Assembly (NCBI GenBank): GCA_023396415.1
Contig: JAEWWJ010000072.1
Span: 1-14,763, forward strand
Direction of reading: 5' to 3'
Length of the DNA stretch: 14,763 nucleotides
Origin: Bacteroidota bacterium
GTDB taxonomy: Bacteria; Bacteroidota; Bacteroidia; Bacteroidales; F082
Shown piece by piece: positions 1 through 6,754 of this stretch; the stretch's first letter is position 1; every line of letters starts with the position of its first letter. Under the pieces are notes generated by a model. That model was not told the DNA's origin. It worked only from the letters and a program-made list of their open reading frames with translations, and searched no databases. A program made the translations under genes and the position numbers.

Positions 1-381
1 CCATTGTTGCCTTCGCCTTATGTTGTCGGTAGCTCCGAAAGTCTTATGGAGCAGCTTGCTTTTGATTATAGAAAAGGCATTACAGCCACTTCGCCGGGAT
101 TTTATGGTCCTCAAGGTCGCGTTTTGCGCCTGCCACTCAGCGACGAAGGCATGAATAAAAAAATTGAATCCTTCACTTTTGAAGGTCAAAACATCACCAA
201 TTTCGAGATGGAATCATCTGCTTTGTATGGTTTGAGCCTGATGCTGGGCCACGATGCCTTGACCATTTGTTTGGTCATTGCCAACAGAGTGACTGAGAAA
301 TTTTCAAGCAATTACCTTCCATTTATGGAAAAATTGATTCAAAATACATTAGACAGGTTGGCAGGTTCACAGTCGAAATAA
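1..381 (+). CDS. Nucleoside phosphorylase (probable uridine phosphorylase), 3' part only
   Basis: This is the C-terminal 126 residues of a PNP/UDP-superfamily nucleoside phosphorylase; the reading frame is open from base 1 and the start lies outside the window. The family reversibly cleaves nucleosides with phosphate in the cytoplasm, giving the free base and ribose-1-phosphate. The stretch GFYGPQGR matches the uridine phosphorylase base-recognition segment, in which a Gln and an Arg contact uracil, and NFEMESSALYGLS matches the ribose-binding Met-Glu motif (NYEMES in E. coli Udp). The Gln/Arg pair favours uridine over purine specificity, but without the N-terminal phosphate-binding half a purine or mixed enzyme cannot be excluded. 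A candidate terminator follows the stop directly, so this gene appears separate from the envelope operon downstream. Confidence 0.8.
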   Translation, partial: PLLPSPYVVGSSESLMEQLAFDYRKGITATSPGFYGPQGRVLRLPLSDEGMNKKIESFTFEGQNITNFEMESSALYGLSLMLGHDALTICLVIANRVTEKFSSNYLPFMEKLIQNTLDRLAGSQSK

Positions 382-387
382 ATTTTT

Positions 388-422
388 AATGTGTATGTAA
401 TCAACAATATACATTGTTTTTT
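388..422 (+). terminator. AT-rich Rho-independent terminator after the phosphorylase gene
   Basis: AATGTGTAT (388-396) pairs with ATATACATT (407-415) over 9 bp with one G-T wobble, around a 10-nt loop, and is followed by GTTTTTT (416-422). It begins 6 nt after the phosphorylase stop. The stem holds few G/C pairs, so it is weak by thermodynamic criteria, but hairpin, T-tract and position all fit. A second 7-bp hairpin (421-427 with 434-440, loop TATTTT, one wobble) overlaps the end of the T-tract. Confidence 0.5.
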
Positions 423-443
423 ACATCTATTTTGATGTGAGAT

Positions 444-488
444 ACCCCATGTCCTATAAGTAAAGCATTTATTGTTTAAGGATGGGGT
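444..488. repeat. 7-bp inverted repeat ahead of the acylation operon
   Basis: ACCCCAT (444-450) is the exact reverse complement of ATGGGGT (482-488), with a 31-nt spacer. The right arm abuts and shares its last base with the TTG proposed as the -33 element of the downstream promoter. It could be an operator half-site pair, but the spacer is long and chance is possible. The G/C-rich arms stand out in otherwise very AT-rich DNA. Confidence 0.25.
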
Positions 489-515
489 TGTTATTCATTT
501 TAACGTTTAAATTTG
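488..515 (+). promoter_or_regulatory. Candidate Bacteroidota promoter of the MBOAT operon
   Basis: TTG at 488-490 and TAAATTTG at 508-515 are separated by 17 nt and match the Bacteroidota primary sigma-factor pattern (-33 TTTG/TTG and -7 TAnnTTTG). The -7 box ends 23 nt before the ATG at 539, giving a short leader. No Shine-Dalgarno sequence is evident; the leader is A-rich just before the start (AATAAAAAATG), as is common in this phylum. Confidence 0.5.
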
Positions 516-538
516 CTGGTTTTAATAAAAAATGAACT

Positions 539-1957
539 ATGGTTTTTAGCAGCAGCTTGTTTTTACTCTACTTTTTGCCGGCCTTTTTATTGTTGTACTA
601 TCTAAGTCCGCGCGTTCTTAAAAACTATGTTGCGCTATTGGCCAGCATTTTTTTCTATGCCTGGGGTGCTCCCGACTTCATTTTCATTGTGTTGGGAAGC
701 ATTGTCATTGATTTTTACCTCGTTAAGGTAATGTACACCAAAACGGGCAGTACCAAGCGCTGGCTTACAGGAATGAGCATCGCCCTCAACATTGGATTGT
801 TGCTCTATTTTAAATACGCCAACTTTTTTGTTGATAATGTGAATGTGTTTTTGGAAATGTTTGGTGCATCGCCTATGCAGTGGACACGCGTGGTGCTTCC
901 TATTGGCATTTCGTTTTTTAGTTTTCAAAAAATGACCTATTCCGTTGATGTGTACAGAGGTATCCATCGGCCTTTGAAACGTGTTTCCGATTTGGCGTTG
1001 TACATCCTCATGTTTCCACAGCTCATCGCCGGGCCCATTGTGCGTTTTAACGAAATTGCCGACCAAATGGTTGACCGCCGATACAACGAAAATGTGGACA
1101 ACAGGCTGACAGGTTTCTTTCGTTTCGCACTCGGTTTGGCTAAAAAAGTGATGATAGCCAATCCTTTAGGGGCTTATGCCGACAGTGTTTTTGCTGCCGA
1201 TGCCACCTTTCTTTCGTCGGGCGTTTTGTGGATCGGGATTCTGGCTTATACCTTTCAAATTTATTACGACTTTGCCGGCTATTCCGATATGGCCATCGGC
1301 TTGGGTCGGATGATAGGTTTTGATTTTCCTGAAAATTTCAACAATCCCTACATCTCCAAAAATATTTCCGAGTTTTGGCGCCGCTGGCACATGACCTTGG
1401 GTCGTTGGATGCGCGATTACCTTTACATCCCGTTGGGTGGCAACAAAGTGTCGCAACGAAGGATGTATCTCAACCTGTGGCTGGTGTTTTTGATTTCGGG
1501 TTTTTGGCACGGAGCCGCATGGAATTTCATTGCCTGGGGCGCCTTTCATGGCACTTTTTTAATTGCCGACAGGTTGTTTCTTTTGAAAATATATCAGCGC
1601 ATTGGCAAGTTTCCCAGCGTTGTTATCACCTTCGTGATCACTATTGTAGGTTGGGTTTTATTCCGGTCAGAAAACATGTCGCAAGTGTGGGATTTCACAG
1701 CCGGGATGTTCAGCTTCCGCGGTGGCGATACTATTTTTGTGAGTCGCGAAGTGTGGATGACCATGCTTTTTGCAGCTTTCTTTGCCTTTTGGGCCTATGC
1801 ACCCGTTGTTGAAAAGATGCAAGATCGTTTGTTTTCAAAGTCAAAACGCTTGCGCACTTTGGTGCTTATGACCCTTGCCTCCATCATTCTGTTTGTCTTT
1901 AGTCTTGGCGCGATTACCTCTTCGGGATTTAATCCATTCATTTATTTCAGGTTCTAA
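539..1957 (+). CDS. MBOAT family O-acyltransferase (AlgI/DltB type)
   Basis: A 472-residue polytopic inner-membrane protein of the membrane-bound O-acyltransferase family. Members such as AlgI, PatA and DltB pass an acyl group, usually acetyl, from a cytoplasmic donor across the membrane for transfer to an extracytoplasmic glycan or teichoic acid. Family marks are LPIGISFFSFQ (120-130), PQLIAGPIVRF (160-170), DFAGYSDMAIG (244-254), SEFWRRWHMTLGRWMRDY (277-294) and the catalytic-histidine segment GFWHGAAWNF (321-330). His324 corresponds to the invariant MBOAT histidine, and His284 lies in the conserved WRRWH. Length is normal for AlgI. It opens a five-gene operon, and its stop is 1 nt before the start of an AlgX/AlgJ-like partner, the usual pairing. 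The polysaccharide or lipid it modifies cannot be read from sequence. Confidence 0.93.
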   Translation: MVFSSSLFLLYFLPAFLLLYYLSPRVLKNYVALLASIFFYAWGAPDFIFIVLGSIVIDFYLVKVMYTKTGSTKRWLTGMSIALNIGLLLYFKYANFFVDNVNVFLEMFGASPMQWTRVVLPIGISFFSFQKMTYSVDVYRGIHRPLKRVSDLALYILMFPQLIAGPIVRFNEIADQMVDRRYNENVDNRLTGFFRFALGLAKKVMIANPLGAYADSVFAADATFLSSGVLWIGILAYTFQIYYDFAGYSDMAIGLGRMIGFDFPENFNNPYISKNISEFWRRWHMTLGRWMRDYLYIPLGGNKVSQRRMYLNLWLVFLISGFWHGAAWNFIAWGAFHGTFLIADRLFLLKIYQRIGKFPSVVITFVITIVGWVLFRSENMSQVWDFTAGMFSFRGGDTIFVSREVWMTMLFAAFFAFWAYAPVVEKMQDRLFSKSKRLRTLVLMTLASIILFVFSLGAITSSGFNPFIYFRF

Positions 1958-1958
1958 G

Positions 1959-3296
1959 ATGAAAAGAAAGTGGACAAAACATCTGTTGTTCAGCTTGATA
2001 GGTCTAATTTTGGTTCTGCCATTTGTGCAAAAAACGACCAATTTTCCAAAAGTGAAAGAATTGAAAGGGTATTTCTATCCGGCGAAAAAACCCGTGTGGC
2101 AATTCGAGAATTTTATGAATTCTACCTTTCAGGACAGCCTCGTTAAATATATCGAACAAAATATTGGCTTTCGGCCCGACTTGGTGCGGTTGAACAACCA
2201 GTACAAATACAGTTTGTTTGATACGGTTTCGGCACGAGGAGCAATTGAAGGTAAAGACGGCTATCTGTTTGAGTACAATTACATTAAGGCTTATTACGGA
2301 CTTGATTATGTAGGCATGGACACCATTCAAAAACATATTGAGCAAACCGTTTTTGTCAACAATTGGCTCGAAAAAAACAACAAACATCTTGTGGTTGCTT
2401 TTGCACCCGGCAAAGGCAGTTTTTTTCCGGAGTATATCCCTGAGGAATACAAACCCGATAGTATTTTCCCTAAAAATGAAGCGACCTATTACCGTTTGCT
2501 TAAAGAAAATCAAATCAAAGTTATCAGCGGGAACGAGATTTTTGCTTCCGTCAAAGATACCAGTCGCTATGCTTTGTTTCCGAAATGTGGCATCCACTGG
2601 TCGTTCTACGGCATGGGCTTGGTGTTCGACACCATTTTGAAAACCATGGAACAGCAGCGTGGAAAGCCTTTTGTTGATTTTGAAACCAAAAGTATTTTGG
2701 TAACCCACAATCTTCGGGTTCCTGATCGAGATTTATGGGAAGGCATGAATATTTTCAGCAAACCCAATGATTACCCTATGCCTTATCCTGATTTCAGTTT
2801 CACCAGAACCGATCCTGAAAACATGCCGGCGGTGATTGTGGTGGCCGACAGCTATTATTGGCAGTGGTACAGCGGCGATTATGCTACGAAGGCTTTTGGG
2901 AAGCATGATTTTTGGTACTACAACAACCAAATTATTCCGGGCGATGGGGGTGAGATGGTACAAAAACATGATATTGATGTGATGTCGCGCGTGTTGGAGG
3001 CCGACTTTATCATCCTTTTGCAAACGGATGCCAATATGTCGCGCTATAGCTTTGGCTTCATTCCTGAGTTGTACTCTGCCATAAAAAAAGTAGAGGGTTT
3101 GGATGAAGCTGCGCTTTTGGAAATCAAAAACACCATGGAGCGCATCAGGAAAAGTCCTTCTTATTTGGAGTTAATCCGTGATAAGGCAAGCCGACGCAAC
3201 ATCAGTGTGGACGAAATGTTGCGCATAGATGCCACTTGGATTTATGAAAATAAACATGCAACTCCGGCTCAGGATGTAAAACAAGAAAAAAAATAA
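1959..3296 (+). CDS. AlgX/AlgJ-like SGNH-fold O-acetyltransferase partner, membrane anchored
   Basis: A 445-residue protein with one N-terminal hydrophobic segment (about 8-24, an anchor or uncleaved signal) followed by a periplasmic domain. GKDGYLFEYNYI (98-109) resembles the GKDGWLF segment of AlgX/AlgJ proteins. VVADSYYW (294-301) carries the presumed nucleophile Ser298, and CGIHWS (210-215) carries His213 of the HW motif. In AlgX/AlgJ this motif reads DxHW with an Asp completing the triad; here that position is Gly211. The reading frame continues upstream into the MBOAT gene, but ATG 1959 is preferred because it gives a clean positively charged N-terminus and sits 1 nt after the MBOAT stop (TAAGATG). 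The likely role is to transfer acetyl delivered by the MBOAT protein onto an exported glycan. The residues after about 385 look helical and charged. The family call is good; activity is less certain because of the Asp change. Confidence 0.8.
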   Translation: MKRKWTKHLLFSLIGLILVLPFVQKTTNFPKVKELKGYFYPAKKPVWQFENFMNSTFQDSLVKYIEQNIGFRPDLVRLNNQYKYSLFDTVSARGAIEGKDGYLFEYNYIKAYYGLDYVGMDTIQKHIEQTVFVNNWLEKNNKHLVVAFAPGKGSFFPEYIPEEYKPDSIFPKNEATYYRLLKENQIKVISGNEIFASVKDTSRYALFPKCGIHWSFYGMGLVFDTILKTMEQQRGKPFVDFETKSILVTHNLRVPDRDLWEGMNIFSKPNDYPMPYPDFSFTRTDPENMPAVIVVADSYYWQWYSGDYATKAFGKHDFWYYNNQIIPGDGGEMVQKHDIDVMSRVLEADFIILLQTDANMSRYSFGFIPELYSAIKKVEGLDEAALLEIKNTMERIRKSPSYLELIRDKASRRNISVDEMLRIDATWIYENKHATPAQDVKQEKK

Positions 3297-3297
3297 G

Positions 3298-4905
3298 ATG
3301 AAAACTTTTTTGCAACGACTATCGGCTTTTTTCTTGGCCAACGAAAGATTTATTTTCTTTTTGTTTGCCTTAGGTTTCCTTTTGCCTTGGTGGATGTTGC
3401 ATTATGTTGGCTCGTTGGATGGCCCGAAACACCTCGCTGCCGCCTCTATTATTGATCAGCTTTTGATTGGAAATGAGTCATTTGCGCATTATTTTACTTT
3501 CAATCCTCCTTTTATTGGCAATGTGCTGGGGATTTATATTTTATCGTTTTTTAAACTGTTATTGCCTGCTTGGTTGGCCGAAAAGTTGTTTTTAACCCTT
3601 TATGTTTTCAGTTTTGCTTACGGTTTTCGCTATCTCGTGAAGGCCATCAGCGGCAAAACCACCGGGTTGTCGGTGCTTATTTTTCCTTTTGCCTTTACCT
3701 CTTTGATGATGATGGGCTATTACAACTTTAGTTTTGCCATCGGAATTTTGTTTTTTACCTTGGGATATTGGATCAATAATTACCAAAAATTCAATCATAA
3801 AAGCTTGTTTTGGCTGTCGTTATGGCTTTTGTTGACTTATTTTTCACATTTGTTTGTGTTTTATATGCTGCTATTGGTGATGGCTTTGGTGGGTTTGACA
3901 ACCTTTTTTCGCGAGGTGATCAAACAACCAAAAAAGGCTTTAAAAAGCTTTTTAAGACTTACTTTTCAAAGCTTTTTGGTGGCAATGCCCGCCTTGTTGC
4001 TTTCGGGTTTTTATCTGAAAAGGATTTTCGATTTTCAGCAAAGCCCGGGTTTAAAGGCAGGAACATCTGATAAACTAACTGATCTAATGAACTTTAGAAT
4101 GTTGGTGGGTTATGATCTGAACTTGGAAATACCATTTACAAAATCCTTGTTTGTTTTTTTTGTGATCCTTTGTCTTGCCGTTTTTCTCTACCGTTTCATT
4201 GTCTTTTTTAAAAACAACGGCGATTCAGCAAAAAGTTTTTTTACCACTAATGATGTGTGGCTTGTAGTCGCTTTGGTTTTTTTGGTACTCTATTTAGTTT
4301 TGCCCGATGGTGCCGATGCAGCCGCGAGTGTTGGCATCCGTATGTTGGTGTTAACAGCAATTTTTTTCGCGCTTTGGTTGAGTGTGCTGCGGCTTCCTTC
4401 TTTTTTCAGTTGGGCGGCTTGGATCGCCATTCTTATTTTCGGTTTTCAATCGCGGGCCATTCATTTGAAGTATCTTAGGCCTTTGGATGAGACCATTCGA
4501 CAAATTGTTGCAGTGGATCAGCACTTACCACCCAATAGCCGTGTTGTGGCTTTGAACTTCAGTAAAAATTGGCTTATGAATTATTTTCATCATTATATTG
4601 CTGTAAATGAGCCTGTAGTTGATTTGAGAAGCAACGCCTGCTCACCTTTTATGGCCCTTGATTGGAAAATCGGAAAACCTGAAATTCTTGCAGACAGTGC
4701 CAATGCGACCGGATTCACGGGAAATTTGGCATTGGATGGACGCTTTGAAGAAGCCTCGCATGTGGTAATTTTTGAATACCGTTGGTACTTGAAAGAAGAA
4801 ACGCTGTCCCGTGTGCGTCAACGTCTCGATCGTTTTTATAATTTAAAGTACACATCAGAAAACGAAGTCATTGCTGTGTTTGAAAAAAAACCAACCAATC
4901 TTTAG
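3298..4905 (+). CDS. Polytopic membrane protein of unknown function, GT-C-like layout
   Basis: A 535-residue protein that I do not recognise as a named family. It has about ten hydrophobic segments between residues 17 and 384, then a soluble C-terminal part (about 390-535) with the mixed alpha/beta look of a small extracytoplasmic domain (for example NSRVVALNFSKN at 413-424). The first loop after transmembrane segment 1 contains GSLDGPKHLAAAS (38-50). An acidic residue (Asp41) in that loop is typical of GT-C glycosyltransferases, which use polyprenyl-phosphate sugars outside the membrane. LPAWLAEKLFL (89-99) begins another hydrophobic segment. The start ATG lies 1 nt after the upstream stop (TAAGATG), and the next gene begins 4 nt after its own stop, so it is embedded in the acylation operon. 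A GT-C-type transferase is the best guess; a polysaccharide export or polymerase-like role is the main alternative. Confidence 0.7.
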   Translation: MKTFLQRLSAFFLANERFIFFLFALGFLLPWWMLHYVGSLDGPKHLAAASIIDQLLIGNESFAHYFTFNPPFIGNVLGIYILSFFKLLLPAWLAEKLFLTLYVFSFAYGFRYLVKAISGKTTGLSVLIFPFAFTSLMMMGYYNFSFAIGILFFTLGYWINNYQKFNHKSLFWLSLWLLLTYFSHLFVFYMLLLVMALVGLTTFFREVIKQPKKALKSFLRLTFQSFLVAMPALLLSGFYLKRIFDFQQSPGLKAGTSDKLTDLMNFRMLVGYDLNLEIPFTKSLFVFFVILCLAVFLYRFIVFFKNNGDSAKSFFTTNDVWLVVALVFLVLYLVLPDGADAAASVGIRMLVLTAIFFALWLSVLRLPSFFSWAAWIAILIFGFQSRAIHLKYLRPLDETIRQIVAVDQHLPPNSRVVALNFSKNWLMNYFHHYIAVNEPVVDLRSNACSPFMALDWKIGKPEILADSANATGFTGNLALDGRFEEASHVVIFEYRWYLKEETLSRVRQRLDRFYNLKYTSENEVIAVFEKKPTNL

Positions 4906-4909
4906 CCAC

Positions 4910-6751
4910 ATGAAAAACGCCATCCGCAAGCTTGATTTTTCTGTTTATGTTCTTTTGGGAATTGTTTTGGTGCTTGCGGTCATCGTTTTTTCGCATGTGC
5001 CGCACAAAATATTATCGTGGGACATTTTTGGCTATTACCTCTATCTTCCGTTTACGTTTATATACAACGATTTGGGCCTAAAAGATTTTTCTGTAGTGCA
5101 AGGCGTTTTGGATAAATACCAAGGTTCGACTTGGTTTTATCAAGCCATGCCGCAACCGGGTGGCATTTGGGTGATGAAATATCCCATGGGAATGGCTTTG
5201 CTGTATGCACCATGGTTTTTTATCGGGCATCTTTTGGCTTGGCTGGGCGGCTTTGAAATGGATGGATTTTCTGTCCCTTATCAACTCAGTGTTTTGTATG
5301 GCAGCTTTGTTTATACCGTTGTCGGATTGGTATTTTTTAGAAAGTCTTTGCGCAAATTTTTCGACCCGATCATCACTTCTTTGCTTTTAATCCTGATTGT
5401 TTTTGGAACCAATTATCTGGTTTTGACCGTTTTTCATGGCCAGGGCTTGATGTCACACAACTATCTTTTTGTTTTGTTTGCCCTCATTTTGTGGTTCACC
5501 ATTCGTTGGCACGAGGAGCCAAAGTTGAAGTTTGCCGCTGCTTTGGGTTTGCTGATTGGTATTTCTGCTTTGAGTCGTCCAACTGAAATTCTTGTAGCCA
5601 TTTTACCATTATTTTGGCAGGTTTATGATGGGCCAAGCTTGAAACGCAAACTGCTTTTAGTTCAGAAAAGAGCAGTTGATGTTTCATTGGCGGTATTGAT
5701 TGTGGTACTCATTGGCAGTATGCAATTGATTTATTTCAAAGTAGTTACCGGAAAGTTTTTGTATAATAGTTATGGTGGAAATGCCGGCGAAGGCATGGAG
5801 TTTTTACAGCCTTACATTCTTCAGGTTTTGTTTAGTTTTCGCAAGGGTTGGTTGGTTTATACCCCTTTGATGGCCTTGGCTTTGCTGGGGTTTGTAACGC
5901 TTTATCGTAGTAAAAAAGAAATTTTCTGGAGTGTCTTTTTGTTTTTTATCATCGCTTTTTATGTGGTGGCCAGCTGGTCGTGTTGGTGGTATGCCGATAG
6001 TTTTAGTCAACGGAGCCTCATCCCGATGTATGTTTTCTTGGCTCTTCCGTTGGGAACGTTGATTCAAAGTTTTTTCAAACGTGGGCTTTCTTCCAAGGTT
6101 TTCATGCTTACACTTCTGCTGCTTTTGCTGTTGTTCAATCTGTTCCAAAGCTGGCAATTTATCAAAGGCATTATTCACAGCTCGCGGATGACCAAAGCTT
6201 ATTATACCGAAGTTTTTCTGAAACGCCACATTCCCGAAGGAGCATCCGGTTTGCTTTTGATAGACCGCAACTTGCCTCCAAAACAAATTCTGGCTCAACG
6301 CGAACATTCGGTTTCTACTTTGATTGTTCAACATTTTGACGCAGAAGGTCAAGATGCAAGTCTCTTCGGGATTGAAGGAGCTCTTGGAAAGGTGGTTCGT
6401 CTCGATGCTTCAGCTCCATTTTCACCTAAGTTTGATATTGCTTTTAAGGACTTAGAAATTAAAGAGTACGGCCTCCTGCATATCAAAGCAAGGGTGTATA
6501 TTCCTGCTGAATCTGAAAATAATCCTTTCAGTCTCACAGCTACCATGATGCACAAGGGCTATGCGTATTATTACAAAAATGTGAAACCAACTGCGCAAGA
6601 GTTACAATTGAACCAGTGGAATGAGATTGAAATGCTTTACCTGACCCCTGAAGCACGGAAGCCGGAAGATGTATTTCGTGTAACTATCTGGAATAGTGGT
6701 GGAGAACCAATGTTTGTTGATCAAGTTATCATTGACTTGCTAAAACCTTGA
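4910..6751 (+). CDS. GT-C-like membrane glycosyltransferase with C-terminal soluble domain (paralogue A)
   Basis: A 613-residue protein with about eleven hydrophobic segments (11-414) and a C-terminal domain of roughly 190 residues that looks beta-rich and ends in VDQVIIDLLKP (603-613). The first extracytoplasmic loop holds SWDIFGYYLYLPFTFIYND (36-54), with Asp38 where GT-C enzymes place the catalytic acidic residue. Other marks are MSHNY (181-185), LSRPTE (221-226), FRKGWLVYTPLM (310-321), WSCWWYADSFSQRS (356-369) and SSRMTKAYY (424-432). It is clearly homologous along its length to the minus-strand protein at 9563-11437. It probably transfers a sugar from polyprenyl phosphate to an extracytoplasmic acceptor; the DPM1-like synthase in the convergent block could supply the donor. 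ATG 4910 is preferred over an in-frame TTG at 4871, which would overlap the preceding gene by 35 nt. Its stop lies 3 nt before the GH97 gene. Substrate unknown. Confidence 0.78.
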   Translation: MKNAIRKLDFSVYVLLGIVLVLAVIVFSHVPHKILSWDIFGYYLYLPFTFIYNDLGLKDFSVVQGVLDKYQGSTWFYQAMPQPGGIWVMKYPMGMALLYAPWFFIGHLLAWLGGFEMDGFSVPYQLSVLYGSFVYTVVGLVFFRKSLRKFFDPIITSLLLILIVFGTNYLVLTVFHGQGLMSHNYLFVLFALILWFTIRWHEEPKLKFAAALGLLIGISALSRPTEILVAILPLFWQVYDGPSLKRKLLLVQKRAVDVSLAVLIVVLIGSMQLIYFKVVTGKFLYNSYGGNAGEGMEFLQPYILQVLFSFRKGWLVYTPLMALALLGFVTLYRSKKEIFWSVFLFFIIAFYVVASWSCWWYADSFSQRSLIPMYVFLALPLGTLIQSFFKRGLSSKVFMLTLLLLLLLFNLFQSWQFIKGIIHSSRMTKAYYTEVFLKRHIPEGASGLLLIDRNLPPKQILAQREHSVSTLIVQHFDAEGQDASLFGIEGALGKVVRLDASAPFSPKFDIAFKDLEIKEYGLLHIKARVYIPAESENNPFSLTATMMHKGYAYYYKNVKPTAQELQLNQWNEIEMLYLTPEARKPEDVFRVTIWNSGGEPMFVDQVIIDLLKP

Positions 6752-6754
6752 CCC

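Noticed and set aside
428..434. TATTTTG as a -7 promoter box
   Set aside because: It is one base short of TAnnTTTG and lies in the loop and stem of a small hairpin; the exact box at 508-515 is better placed for the operon.
635..1066. Minus-strand open frame of 143 codons inside the MBOAT gene
   Set aside because: It lies wholly within a well-supported gene, shows low-complexity His/Asn/Lys-rich composition and no recognisable motif; it is a shadow frame. The same reasoning removes the other long antisense frames, such as 2004-2708 and 5804-6352.
1875..1958. Upstream in-frame extension of the AlgX/AlgJ-like gene
   Set aside because: It would overlap the 3' end of the MBOAT gene by 83 nt and put an unlikely sequence before a good anchor segment; ATG 1959 directly after the MBOAT stop fits much better.
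4871..4909. TTG start at 4871 for paralogue A
   Set aside because: It overlaps the preceding gene and adds residues not expected before the membrane segment; ATG 4910 leaves a 4-nt gap like the other junctions.
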